Positions 1 to 7,038 of a DNA stretch of 10,944 nt are shown piece after piece. The translations under genes were made by a program, and so were the position numbers. Each line of letters opens with the position of its first letter. The stretch's first letter is position 1. Source of the stretch: JANRIC01 sp033765345 (GTDB lineage Bacteria > Bacteroidota > Bacteroidia > Cytophagales > Microscillaceae); NCBI GenBank assembly GCA_033765345.1, contig JANRIC010000073.1:1-10944 (forward strand), written 5' to 3'. The notes under the pieces are model-generated. The model worked only from the letters and a program-made list of their open reading frames with translations, was not told the origin of the DNA and ran no database searches.

Positions 1-10
1 CAAGGGTTGC

Positions 11-50
11 CACGAATGCACGAATACATACACTTATTCGTGCATTCGTG
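11..50. repeat. 16-bp perfect palindromic hairpin (dispersed-repeat type)
   Basis: Positions 11-26 (CACGAATGCACGAATA) are the exact reverse complement of 35-50, separated by an 8-base loop. Each arm repeats the CACGAAT word internally. There is no T-tract directly after it, so a classical intrinsic terminator is not obvious. My recollection is that palindromes built on ATTCGTG words are scattered between genes in many Bacteroidota genomes; that is background knowledge and was not checked. Confidence 0.75.
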
Positions 51-159
51 ACAAAGTTTGTCATAAAGATAAGAAAAGTGAATGCACTTATCTTTTATCT
101 AGCCATTCTTAAAAGATATATGTATTTGATCATTCCCACATCAATTGTCAGAGAACCTT

Positions 160-258
160 AATTATTTTAATTATTTTAATTATTTTAATTATTTTAATTA
201 TTTTAATTATTTTAATTATTTTAATTATTTTAATTATTTTAATTATTTTAATTATTTA
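160..258. repeat. 9-bp tandem repeat, about 11 copies of AATTATTTT
   Basis: Ten exact head-to-tail copies of the 9-mer AATTATTTT run from 160 to 249, followed by one copy with a last-base change (250-258). The tract then grades into a TTTA tetranucleotide run up to about 267. It lies directly beyond the gnd stop codon, so it would form the AU-rich 3' end of a gntK-gnd transcript. Read on the plus strand it can be translated as Asn-Tyr-Phe repeats from a TTG codon at 145. This looks like a by-product of the 9-bp period, not a gene. Copy number changes would not shift any frame because the unit is a multiple of three. Confidence 0.9.
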
Positions 259-271
259 TTTATTTATTCTC

Positions 272-1693
272 TTAATTCCCCTTCCAATCACTATGAAAAG
301 CCTTTCTTGAGGGATCATCGATTTTTTGGTAAGTATGTGCCCCAAAATAATCTCTTTGTGCTTGAATGAGATTAGCGGCCGAATTTCCCTGTACATAAGC
401 CTGTAGGTATTGAATAGCGGCAGCCATACAAGGTAGCGGAATTCCTTGAAAAATAGCCTCACTTACCACCTGCCCCAAATGATGGCTGTGTGCCCGGGTT
501 TCTTCCTTAAAAGGGCTTTGTAGCAGGAGATTAGATTCTTCCCATCGGCTTTGAGCGAGTTTTTCCATCAGATCAGAGCGAATGATGCAGCCGTTTGTCC
601 AGATACGGGCTATCTCGGCCAGGTTGAGTTGCCAGGCATACTCCTGTGCGGCGGCTTGTATCAATTGAAAACCCTGGTGGTGGTTGATGATTCGGGCGGT
701 TTGATAAGCAAATCGGATGTCTTCTACCGCTAGTTCGTGTCCGTTGCCGGATTTATGGGTTGAGAAAGCAAAAGCTTCTTCTGCTCGTAGTCTTTCTTGT
801 TTGAAAGAGGAAAGATAACGTGCAAAAAGCGCCGCTGTAATCATCGTGGCAGGTACGCCTAGTTCGGAAGCTGCAACGGTTGTCCAGCTACCTGTACCCT
901 TATTGGCGGCCTGATCCAGGACTTTATCCAGAAGCCAGTCGTTTTCTTCTTTTCTACGAAGGATGTCTACGGTGATTTCCAGCAGATAGCTGTTAAGTCC
1001 TTGTGATTTCCAGCTTTCCAGGATTTCGGCAATCTGATCGGGGTTTTTGCCTTGTCCAAATCTGAAAAGGCTGTAAACCTCCGTCAACAATTGCATTTCG
1101 GCATACTCGATGCCGTTATGAACCATTTTGACGAAATGCCCAGCACCATCAGGTCCGATATAAGCACAGCAGGCTTTACCTGCTTGGTCACGGGCAGCAA
1201 TATTTTCCAGATAGCGGCTCACCAGAGCGTATGCTTCAGGATTGCCTCCGGGCATGATGGAAGGTCCTTTCAGCGCACCTTCTTCTCCGCCGGAGATACC
1301 TGCACCGATAAAATGAATTTGGTGTTCGTGGAGTTCTTGAATTCGGCGTTGAGTTTCTTTGTAATGTGAATTACCACCATCTATCAAGATGTCGCCAGGA
1401 GAGAGTTTGGGGATAAGTTGTCCGATGAGTTGGTCTACTGCCTTTCCGGCTGGAACCATCAGCAAAATCTTGCGGGGTACTTCCAGGTATTTGACAAAAG
1501 CGGCTAATTGTTCATAACCTCGGGCATTTGTGAGGCTGGGGTGCTGCTCGATAAATTGGTCGGCTACGTCTTCCTCCACACCCTCGAGGCGGCGATTGTA
1601 CAAAGCCAGGTGAAAACCCTTGTTGGCCAGGTTCAGGCAAAGGCTTTTGCCCATCACACCGAGTCCCATAATTCCAAATTCAGCGGACATCAT
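272..1693 (-). CDS. gnd: 6-phosphogluconate dehydrogenase, decarboxylating
   Basis: Cytosolic enzyme that oxidatively decarboxylates 6-phosphogluconate to ribulose 5-phosphate and CO2, reducing NADP. At 473 residues it matches the full-length family. The N-terminal Rossmann fold shows a GLGVMG dinucleotide loop (residues 10-15) and an NRR turn after strand 2 (33-35) that fits NADP binding. Next come GGNSHY (106-111), the SGGEEGA..GPS..PGG substrate loop (134-150), and the catalytic stretch with Lys189, Asn193 and Glu196. The helical C-terminal domain has NKGTGSW (264-270) and the tail motif with Arg447 and His453. One small oddity is IWTNGCIIR (364-372), where many homologues have Arg in place of Thr366. 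The start overlaps the end of gntK, implying co-transcription and translational coupling. A second Met codon follows immediately, so the start could be 1690. Confidence 0.97.
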   Translation of the reverse strand: MMSAEFGIMGLGVMGKSLCLNLANKGFHLALYNRRLEGVEEDVADQFIEQHPSLTNARGYEQLAAFVKYLEVPRKILLMVPAGKAVDQLIGQLIPKLSPGDILIDGGNSHYKETQRRIQELHEHQIHFIGAGISGGEEGALKGPSIMPGGNPEAYALVSRYLENIAARDQAGKACCAYIGPDGAGHFVKMVHNGIEYAEMQLLTEVYSLFRFGQGKNPDQIAEILESWKSQGLNSYLLEITVDILRRKEENDWLLDKVLDQAANKGTGSWTTVAASELGVPATMITAALFARYLSSFKQERLRAEEAFAFSTHKSGNGHELAVEDIRFAYQTARIINHHQGFQLIQAAAQEYAWQLNLAEIARIWTNGCIIRSDLMEKLAQSRWEESNLLLQSPFKEETRAHSHHLGQVVSEAIFQGIPLPCMAAAIQYLQAYVQGNSAANLIQAQRDYFGAHTYQKIDDPSRKAFHSDWKGN

Positions 1694-2189
1694 TGAGTTC
1701 TTTAAGTATAAGTTGAATAATAGTTTCGGGGGTATTTTGAATGTCTATGTAAATTGCCGGAGAAGGTTTTTCCAGGGCTTCAAACTGCGATTCCAGGAGT
1801 TTAGTAGGCATAAAATGACCTTCTCGCTTTTGCATGCGCTCCTGGATTACCTTAAAATCGCCTTCTAAAAATACCCAAAAGCATTGTGCTGCAATATTTT
1901 GGGACAATAATTTTCGGTATTTTTCCTTTAGAGCAGAGCAGGCAATGATCCCTCCTTGGTCTTGTAATAAACTTTGGGCAAAGGTATGGATATTCACCAG
2001 CCAATCGTGGCGATCCTCATCTTGGAGTGCTTGCCCGGATTTCATCTTTTGGATATTTTGGGGCGGGTGAAAATCATCTCCGTCATAAAAAGGCAGCCCT
2101 AATTCCTGCCCCAACAGTTGCCCGATTGTAGTTTTTCCTGAACCGGAAACCCCCATCACATAAATCAAACGATTCTTCAAATTAGTCAT
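1680..2189 (-). CDS. gntK: Gluconokinase
   Basis: Cytosolic kinase that phosphorylates D-gluconate with ATP to 6-phosphogluconate, the substrate of the next gene. The 169 residues are the normal length for the single-domain GntK family. Visible motifs are the P-loop GVSGSGKT (13-20), YDGDDFHP (35-42), the GQALQDEDRHDWL stretch (52-64), the ACSALK..YR stretch (83-92) and the REGHFMP...LL.SQF lid region (122-136). It is the first gene of a two-gene minus-strand operon and its TGA stop (1680-1682) lies inside gnd, a 14-bp overlap. No gluconate transporter, zwf or edd is visible, so uptake would be encoded elsewhere. The ATG at 2189 begins a family-typical N terminus a few residues before the first beta strand. 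Confidence 0.96.
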   Translation of the reverse strand: MTNLKNRLIYVMGVSGSGKTTIGQLLGQELGLPFYDGDDFHPPQNIQKMKSGQALQDEDRHDWLVNIHTFAQSLLQDQGGIIACSALKEKYRKLLSQNIAAQCFWVFLEGDFKVIQERMQKREGHFMPTKLLESQFEALEKPSPAIYIDIQNTPETIIQLILKELNDVR

Positions 2190-2361
2190 ATTTCGATTTG
2201 CAATATAAAGATTTTATGGGGATTTATTTCAAATTTTATCTTCGGTACAGCTTGTGGGAAGGAAAAAAACGATTAGAGGCTGCCACACAGAAGCCGACAG
2301 TCAAAGCTCGAGAACCCATACAATACTTATAAATATCTCTTAGAGAAAACACAAGACATTG

Positions 2362-2448
2362 TTTGAATTTCGTAAGTATTCCTTTGAATTTTGTTTAAAA
2401 AAAGGGCGGTAGACCTGTTCTTTTGCGGTATAATATACAAAAAAAGAT
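2362..2448 (+). promoter_or_regulatory. Candidate AraC-type operator/promoter A (shared with the element before iorA)
   Basis: TTTGAATTT occurs at 2362-2370 and again in the same orientation at 2383-2391, exactly 21 bp apart, which places both on one DNA face. The 16-mer TTTGAATTTCGTAAGT (2362-2377) recurs base-for-base at 6384-6399. Similarity continues loosely: a run of A followed by GG, an ACCT word, and a TATAC..AAAAAAGAT ending (up to 2448) that abuts the ATG at 2447. Direct repeats about 21 bp apart are typical of AraC/XylS operators (known); use by one of the two local AraC-type proteins is inference. A Bacteroidota -7 box (TAnnTTTG) is not clear; TAGACCTG at 2410-2417 is a weak candidate. 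Confidence 0.55.
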
Positions 2449-3238
2449 GATCTATTTACCACAATCAAAAAGATTTATTAAACAAACAATCCTCTTATGG
2501 CTGTTTTTACACCTTGCATATTTATCTTTTTCACAAAGTGACAGCACACAAAACAAGCGTATTCTGGATTTCAAAGGAGCTATCAGTATTACGAATAATG
2601 GATTTTCAGTTATACCATCTTTTTCATTAGGAGGCCCTGCTGCTCTTGCTGTCTTGTCAATAGGAGGCAAAAAATTTAGTTTTGAGCCTGAATTACGCTT
2701 TGCCTTAGAAGGGAAACCCTGGAGCTTTATTTTCTGGGGGAGGTATAAAATGATCAATACAGACAAGTTTTCGCTAAACTTGGGTATACACCCGGCACTC
2801 AATTTTAGAACTGAAACCAATACAGCAATTGTATCTACGGAAAATGTAATCGTAACGAGGAGATTTTTTGCAGGTGAAATAGCTCCCAAATTTCAATTAT
2901 CAAAAAATATCAGTATAAGTGCCTACTATTTGTATTCACGAGGTATTGATAAATATGCTACCAGAAATACGCACTTTGTGGCATTCAGAAATCATTTCTC
3001 GGATATTCCACTTGGCAAAAAGCTGTATGTACAATTTAATCCACAGATTTTCTATTTAAAAACGGGTGGTAAGGATGGCTTTTATTTTACCTCAACGCTG
3101 ACAGTGGCAATACGGAAGTTCCCGCTTTCCATTTCATCCATTATGAATAAAGCCATTCAGACCGATATAGTCAGCAAAGACTTTGACTGGAATCTAAGTT
3201 TGGTCTACACTTTTCATAAAAAATATGAGAAGCAATAA
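2447..3238 (+). CDS. Predicted outer-membrane beta-barrel protein, function unknown
   Basis: I do not recognise a named family. From the ATG at 2447 the product has 263 residues: a basic N terminus (K8, R9, K12), a hydrophobic segment (about 14-28) and a likely signal-peptidase cut near SFSQ (27-30). The remainder alternates aromatic/hydrophobic and polar residues in short strands, for example EPELRFALEGKPWSFIFWGRY (about 80-100), and ends in the strand-like NLSLVYTF, as expected of a small barrel without a plug domain. There is no lipobox cysteine. A TTG at 2423 would add eight residues, but the ATG gives a cleaner signal peptide. The gene lies 61 bp before an AraC-type regulator and directly behind operator A, so it is probably the lead gene of that transcript. 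A role as pore or envelope sensor is a guess. Confidence 0.72.
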   Translation: MIYLPQSKRFIKQTILLWLFLHLAYLSFSQSDSTQNKRILDFKGAISITNNGFSVIPSFSLGGPAALAVLSIGGKKFSFEPELRFALEGKPWSFIFWGRYKMINTDKFSLNLGIHPALNFRTETNTAIVSTENVIVTRRFFAGEIAPKFQLSKNISISAYYLYSRGIDKYATRNTHFVAFRNHFSDIPLGKKLYVQFNPQIFYLKTGGKDGFYFTSTLTVAIRKFPLSISSIMNKAIQTDIVSKDFDWNLSLVYTFHKKYEKQ

Positions 3239-3299
3239 GCGGGTTTTTGCTCAAATACTACTATATTTAAATGAGCTGAAATAAATACGTTGAAATAAT

Positions 3300-4202
3300 A
3301 TGAATAAGCTTGAGTCAATAGAAGATTTTTATAAAAGGCGGCTTGATTGGATACCTGAAAATATCATTCATGAAATCGGGCATTTTAATGTCTTTCATCA
3401 TGAGCCTTTTGAACCTGGTAAAGCGAAGCCTCTTCCTTATAAAAGGCGGGATTTTTACAAAATTATGCTTGTAGTGGGTGATATCAGGATGAACTATGCC
3501 GACAGGGTCATTGCCATAAAAAAACAGGCTTTGTTCTTTTCCAATCCTATGATTCCTTATAATTGTGAGAATCTGGAAAGAATCCAGGCAGGTTTTTACT
3601 GTATTTTCAATCAGCACTTTTTCCATAAATTTGGTGATTTGAATCAATATGCAGTATTTCAGCCAAATGGAGAACACGTATTTGAGCTATCGGATGAGCA
3701 GGTAGTACAAGTGAGTGCTATTTATGAAAAAATGTTTGAGGAAATTAAATCCGAGTATATCCATAAATATGACTTACTCCGCAATCTTGTCTTCGAGCTA
3801 TTACACTTTGCGATGAAAATGCAGCCGAGTTCCAAATTTGAAAAGCAGCACTTGAATGCTTCCAAAAGGATTTCCACTATATTTTTAGAACTGCTGGAGC
3901 GTCAGTTTCCTATTGATGAGTCGCACGCTCAGATCAAACTACGTACAGCCTCTGATTTTGCAGCACAGTTAAACATCCACGTCAATCATTTAAATCGGGC
4001 AGTCAAAGAAAACCTTCAGAAAACCACCACTCAAATCATCGCCGAGCGGGTTTTGCAGGAGTCAAAAATCCTACTCAAACACAGCAATTGGCAGGTTTCA
4101 GAGATAGCCGACGCTTTGGGCTTTGCGGAGGTGACACACTTTAATAATTTCTTTAAAAAATACGTGCAGACCAGCCCTATAAAGTTTAGAAACTATGTAT
4201 AG
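3300..4202 (+). CDS. AraC-family transcriptional regulator
   Basis: A 300-residue DNA-binding regulator. The N-terminal half (about 25-130, with HHEPFEPGKAKPLPYKRRDF near 33-52) resembles the cupin-like effector-sensing domain of AraC proteins. The C-terminal ~90 residues form the two helix-turn-helix module: the first HTH is about 215-237 (ASDFAAQLNIHVNHLNRAVKE) and the second about 264-287 (WQVSEIADALGFAEVTHFNNFFKK), followed by the family-typical TSPIKFR (291-297). The ATG at 3300 is 61 bp after the barrel gene and the ABM gene follows 51 bp later, so the three are probably one operon. It is a candidate reader of the 21-bp-spaced direct repeats upstream of 2447 and 6540, which would give autoregulation. 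Ligand and sign of regulation are unknown. Confidence 0.92.
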   Translation: MNKLESIEDFYKRRLDWIPENIIHEIGHFNVFHHEPFEPGKAKPLPYKRRDFYKIMLVVGDIRMNYADRVIAIKKQALFFSNPMIPYNCENLERIQAGFYCIFNQHFFHKFGDLNQYAVFQPNGEHVFELSDEQVVQVSAIYEKMFEEIKSEYIHKYDLLRNLVFELLHFAMKMQPSSKFEKQHLNASKRISTIFLELLERQFPIDESHAQIKLRTASDFAAQLNIHVNHLNRAVKENLQKTTTQIIAERVLQESKILLKHSNWQVSEIADALGFAEVTHFNNFFKKYVQTSPIKFRNYV

Positions 4203-4253
4203 TGGCTATGATGGCTGAATAAAAAATTAGTATTGGAAGAACAATTGCACTGA

Positions 4254-4667
4254 ATGAAGATGAAAAAAATAAAGATGTCTATCCATGGTTGCTTTTTGAC
4301 TTTGAGCATAATCTTGCCTGCCTTATTTATCCCTAAAAGTGCTCTGGCACAAGAAAAAAATCAAATGGTACGTTTGGCAAAACTCGTTATTGATTCTACA
4401 CAATTGGAAAATTATAAAGCTGCATTAAAAGAGGAAATCGAAGCCTCCGTACGACTTGAGCCAGGCGTGCTGACTTTGTACGCTGTTTCAGAAAAAGAAA
4501 ATCCCACCCACATTACTATTTTGGAAATTTATGCCGATGTAGATGCCTACAAAGCACACATACAAACGCCTCATTTTATCAAATACAAAACCACTACGCA
4601 GGAAATGGTAAAATCACTCGAGCTCATCGAGACAGTTCCCTTGATACCTGAGATGAAAATAAAATGA
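4254..4667 (+). CDS. Exported antibiotic-biosynthesis-monooxygenase (ABM) domain protein, putative quinol monooxygenase
   Basis: A 137-residue protein with an N-terminal signal peptide: Lys-rich start, hydrophobic core (about 13-27) and an ALA|Q cut after residue 32. The mature part is a single ABM domain, the ferredoxin-like fold of YgiN-type quinol monooxygenases. Visible family motifs are MVRLAKLVID (38-47), EPGVLTLYAV (69-78), ITILEIYAD (87-95) and a KAHIQTPHFIKY stretch (100-111). Such proteins act as dimers on aromatic or quinone substrates without a bound cofactor, but many are uncharacterised, so the reaction is open. A periplasmic form differs from cytosolic YgiN. It sits 51 bp after the AraC gene, probably in the same operon, and ends 110 bp before a convergent gene. 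Met codons 3 and 8 are alternative starts that still leave a signal peptide. Confidence 0.85.
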   Translation: MKMKKIKMSIHGCFLTLSIILPALFIPKSALAQEKNQMVRLAKLVIDSTQLENYKAALKEEIEASVRLEPGVLTLYAVSEKENPTHITILEIYADVDAYKAHIQTPHFIKYKTTTQEMVKSLELIETVPLIPEMKIK

Positions 4668-4685
4668 ACTAAGTTTTCTTACTGA

Positions 4686-4700
4686 TTTGTGTGCCACAAA
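4686..4700. terminator. Weak stem-loop between convergent genes
   Basis: TTTGTG (4686-4691) and CACAAA (4695-4700) form a perfect 6-bp stem around a 3-base loop, in the 110-bp gap between the convergent ABM and AraC genes. There is no strong T-tract on either side, so this is a weak candidate for a bidirectional terminator. Nothing else stands out in the gap. Confidence 0.25.
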
Positions 4701-4777
4701 CCAGGGATAAAGGGAAAAGACTAACATACCGTGCAAAATTATACATTCACTTGATTCCAATTACCATTGTCTAAAAA

Positions 4778-5719
4778 TCAATTCATCGACCTGTACTCGC
4801 TGGGTGTGCAACCTAGCCTTTGTTTGAAAAACCGGGTAAAATGTTGCGGATATTGAAAGCCTAGTTCGTAAGCAATTTCATTTACCGTTTTATTGCCATC
4901 AAATACTTTATTTTTAGCTACTTCAATAATTTTGCCTTGAATATATTCCTTTGCAGATTGTCCTGTTTCTTTTTTGATTAGATCACCAAAATAGTTGGCA
5001 GACAAATGAAGTTCTTCTGCAAAATAAGCTACCGAAGGCAAACCGATAGTTTGAGGTTTATCTGATGCAAAATAACCGTTCAACAGCTCTTCAAATTTTA
5101 CTAAAATTCCTTGATTGACATGATCTCTTGTGATGAATTGGCGGTCATAAAAACGCTCGCAGTAATTTAGAAACAACTCGATATTGGATGTAATGAGTTT
5201 TTTGCTATGCTTGTCAATACTTTGTGTTAATTCAAATGCTATCTTTGAAAAACAGTCCATGACAATCTGTCTTTCACTTTTTGAAATGTGAAGTGCTTCG
5301 TTGGCCTTATAGCTAAAAAAGCTATACTCATGTATACTCTTAGCTAGGGCAGTTCCATGGATTAAGTCCGGATGAAACACCAGCCCATAACCCATAGGCT
5401 GATAGCTGATACCTGAGTTTTCTACTTCGGCTACCTGCCCTGGCGCAAAAAACACCAAAGTACCTTCCTGATAGTCATAATAGTTACGCCCATACCGTAT
5501 GTCGCCACATTTTACATCTTTCAAGAAAATACAATACAATCCATATTGAAATTTTATGGTCGAGGCATCACCCCAATTTCTTTGATTAGCTTTTGAAAAA
5601 TCTATGATACTTACCAAAGGATGAAAGGTCTTGTGATTATTATCAGCATTGTAGTTACTGATATTATCTATCGGATATAATCGCTCCATTTTTGTCTTAT
5701 TTGAAACAAAGTTAGCCAT
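4778..5719 (-). CDS. AraC-family transcriptional regulator
   Basis: A 313-residue regulator. Residues about 35-125 look like the AraC sensing domain (IKFQYGLYCIFLKD, EGTLVFFAPGQVAEVE, GYGLVFHPDLI). The C terminus carries the two helix-turn-helix units: about 228-250 (VAYFAEELHLSANYFGDLIKK) and about 278-300 (TVNEIAYELGFQYPQHFTRFFKQ), then GCTPSEYR (303-310). The type is common in Bacteroidota, usually transcribed away from the genes it controls. Here it diverges from the SnoaL-like gene across 167 bp and converges on the ABM gene. It shares only superfamily-level similarity with the AraC protein at 3300, so the two are not a recent duplication. The ATG at 5719 is taken as start; Met11 (5689) is a reasonable alternative. 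It is the other candidate reader of the paired operators. Confidence 0.93.
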   Translation of the reverse strand: MANFVSNKTKMERLYPIDNISNYNADNNHKTFHPLVSIIDFSKANQRNWGDASTIKFQYGLYCIFLKDVKCGDIRYGRNYYDYQEGTLVFFAPGQVAEVENSGISYQPMGYGLVFHPDLIHGTALAKSIHEYSFFSYKANEALHISKSERQIVMDCFSKIAFELTQSIDKHSKKLITSNIELFLNYCERFYDRQFITRDHVNQGILVKFEELLNGYFASDKPQTIGLPSVAYFAEELHLSANYFGDLIKKETGQSAKEYIQGKIIEVAKNKVFDGNKTVNEIAYELGFQYPQHFTRFFKQRLGCTPSEYRSMN

Positions 5720-5814
5720 TTAAACAAAACTAAATCCAAGTGAGAAGCTCAATCAGTAAAATTGGTAGAAAATACAGTAATCCATATAGTAGGTGTGCGG
5801 AAAAATACCAAGAC

Positions 5815-5848
5815 TTTTGTAGTAGTCAGTAGTAAAGTGATGAATTTA
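5815..5848 (+). promoter_or_regulatory. Possible Bacteroidota-type promoter for the SnoaL-like gene
   Basis: TTTTG at 5815-5819 and TGAATTTA at 5841-5848 are 21 bp apart. They resemble the -33 (TTTG) and -7 (TAnnTTTG) boxes of the Bacteroidota main sigma factor, with two mismatches in the -7 box, and would place the transcript start about 30 bases before the ATG at 5887. The match is imperfect and could be chance in AT-rich DNA. Confidence 0.22.
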
Positions 5849-5886
5849 GGGAAAAAACATGATAAAACTTTAAAATAATTCTCGAT

Positions 5887-6369
5887 ATGAAAATATCCAT
5901 AGTCAGACTTTTTATTTTGTTACTCAGTGTGCAGTTGTCTTTTGCACAACAAAAAAATGTAGATCAATCTAGTGTAAACAACACGAATGAAAAACAAGAA
6001 CTTATCCAACTATCCAAAGACAAATGGCAATGGATGGCTGATAAAAACGTGGATAAACTTGAGCCACTTTTTGATGACAAAGCAAAATTTGTCCACATGA
6101 GCGGCACTTGGAAAAAAAACGAAGAACTTGAAATTATTAAAACAGGGAGTATTTGGTACAAAAATGCCAAAATTCACGATGTGGCAGTAGAAATCTCTGG
6201 AAAAACAGCCATTGTCTGGAACAGAATTACGCTTGAGGCTATCGTACGAGAAAATGAAGTTAAGACAGAATTTACGGTTACCGAAGTTTATCAAAAACAA
6301 GGTAAAAATTGGAAAATGCTGGCTCTCACATTCAGCAGCGTAAGAGATACCCACGAGATTAAAAAATAG
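5887..6369 (+). CDS. Exported SnoaL/NTF2-like (DUF4440-type) protein
   Basis: A 160-residue protein with a clear signal peptide (MKISIVRLFILLLSVQLSFA, cut after Ala20 before QQ). The mature part fits the NTF2-like cone fold of SnoaL/DUF4440 proteins: an N-terminal helix (about 36-60, KDKWQWMADKNVDKLEPLF), then FVHMSGTWKKNEELEIIKTG (68-87), central strands AIVWNRITLEAIV (108-120) and the terminal sheet EFTVTEVYQKQGKNWKMLALTFSSVRDTH (128-156). The fold binds small hydrophobic molecules and covers isomerases, cyclases and non-enzymatic binders; no catalytic residue can be assigned, so the function is open. It diverges from the AraC gene at 4778-5719 and precedes iorA by 170 bp, a gap containing operator B, so it may be transcribed separately from the oxidoreductase. 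Confidence 0.85.
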   Translation: MKISIVRLFILLLSVQLSFAQQKNVDQSSVNNTNEKQELIQLSKDKWQWMADKNVDKLEPLFDDKAKFVHMSGTWKKNEELEIIKTGSIWYKNAKIHDVAVEISGKTAIVWNRITLEAIVRENEVKTEFTVTEVYQKQGKNWKMLALTFSSVRDTHEIKK

Positions 6370-6383
6370 CCTTATTGGAGGTC

Positions 6384-6468
6384 TTTGAATTTCGTAAGTT
6401 ATTGTTTGATTTATATTGTTTTTTTACAAAAAAAAGGTGTACCTTGTACGATATACTTCAAAAAAGAT
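6384..6468 (+). promoter_or_regulatory. Candidate AraC-type operator/promoter B (before iorA)
   Basis: The 16-mer TTTGAATTTCGTAAGT at 6384-6399 is identical to 2362-2377. A second half-site, TTTGATTT (6405-6412), begins exactly 21 bp after the first, as in element A. The similarity runs on through an A-tract followed by GG, an ACCT word (6441-6444) and a TATAC..CAAAAAAGAT ending at 6468. TACCTTG (6440-6446), 21 bp after a TTG (6416-6418), is a loose match to the Bacteroidota -33/-7 arrangement. About 71 bases of leader separate the element from the iorA ATG. Operator function is inferred from repeat geometry and recurrence. Confidence 0.58.
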
Positions 6469-6539
6469 AATTGTTTTATAGCAAAAAAATGTATTAAGAT
6501 TTACGAATACAATTCAACAAATCTTTAAATTTCACGAAC

Positions 6540-6995
6540 ATGGCAATCTTTAATTTGAATATCAACGGAAAAAAACAACAGGTAGATGTCGACCCAACCA
6601 CCCCAATGCTTTGGGTGCTGAGAGACCACCTCAATCTGGTGGGTACCAAATATGGCTGTGGCATCGCACAGTGTGGTGCCTGCACGATTCATCTGGATGG
6701 AACGGCTGTACGTTCCTGTAGCTTACCTGTATCTGCAATCGGCAACAAAGCCATTACCACCATTGAAGGGCTTTCCGAAAACGGCGACCATCCCGTACAA
6801 AAAGCCTGGATCGAACACGATGTACCCCAATGCGGCTATTGTCAGGCAGGGCAAATTATGACCGCCGCCGCATTCCTGAAAAAAAATCCCAATCCAACTG
6901 AGGCTGAAATAGAAGCAGCAATGAACGGCAATATCTGTCGTTGTGCGACGTATACGCGCATCAAAGCCGCTATCAAAACCGCCGCAAAAATGTAA
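6540..6995 (+). CDS. iorA: (2Fe-2S)-binding small subunit of an IorA-type molybdenum hydroxylase
   Basis: The electron-transfer subunit of a xanthine-oxidase-family enzyme, at 151 residues the usual length of stand-alone small subunits such as isoquinoline 1-oxidoreductase alpha. The N-terminal plant-type ferredoxin domain ligates one 2Fe-2S cluster through Cys40, Cys45, Cys48 and Cys60 (YGCGIAQCGAC...C). The C-terminal helical domain ligates the second through Cys98, Cys101, Cys133 and Cys135 (QCGYCQAG, NICRCATY). All eight ligands are present. It has no signal peptide, while its partner, starting 43 bp downstream, has a Tat signal, so the pair is probably assembled in the cytoplasm and exported together (inference). 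It is expected to pass electrons from the molybdenum centre to an acceptor not encoded here. The symbol reflects family resemblance; the substrate is unknown. Confidence 0.93.
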   Translation: MAIFNLNINGKKQQVDVDPTTPMLWVLRDHLNLVGTKYGCGIAQCGACTIHLDGTAVRSCSLPVSAIGNKAITTIEGLSENGDHPVQKAWIEHDVPQCGYCQAGQIMTAAAFLKKNPNPTEAEIEAAMNGNICRCATYTRIKAAIKTAAKM

Positions 6996-7038
6996 TGAGC
7001 TTATTTATTGGTATTTATCATCTAAAATCTTTAAAGCA

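Noticed and set aside
145..369. Plus-strand reading frame encoding Asn-Tyr-Phe repeats
   Set aside because: It starts at TTG, is made of the 9-bp tandem repeat, and its remainder overlaps the 3' end of gnd on the other strand. The repeat period creates the open frame.
2423..2446. TTG start extending the barrel gene by eight residues
   Set aside because: The ATG at 2447 gives a normal signal peptide; the TTG falls inside the shared operator/promoter element.
2452..2889. 145-codon minus-strand frame opposite the barrel gene
   Set aside because: No family resemblance. The plus-strand frame has a signal peptide, a promoter-like element and a better gene layout.
3300..5719. The two AraC genes as a recent duplication
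   Set aside because: Their N-terminal domains and HTH sequences differ throughout; resemblance is only at family level.
5838..5849. TGAATTT word upstream of the SnoaL-like gene as a third copy of the operator half-site
   Set aside because: It matches only part of the half-site, and no second half-site occurs 21 bp to either side.
6469..6539. The 71-base iorA leader as a riboswitch (for example a molybdenum-cofactor sensor)
   Set aside because: It is short, very AT-rich and shows no conserved stem arrangement that I can recognise.
6943..7038. Upstream start extending iorB by 32 residues into iorA
   Set aside because: The ATG at 7039 begins a standard Tat signal; the extension overlaps iorA in another frame and would bury the twin-arginine motif.
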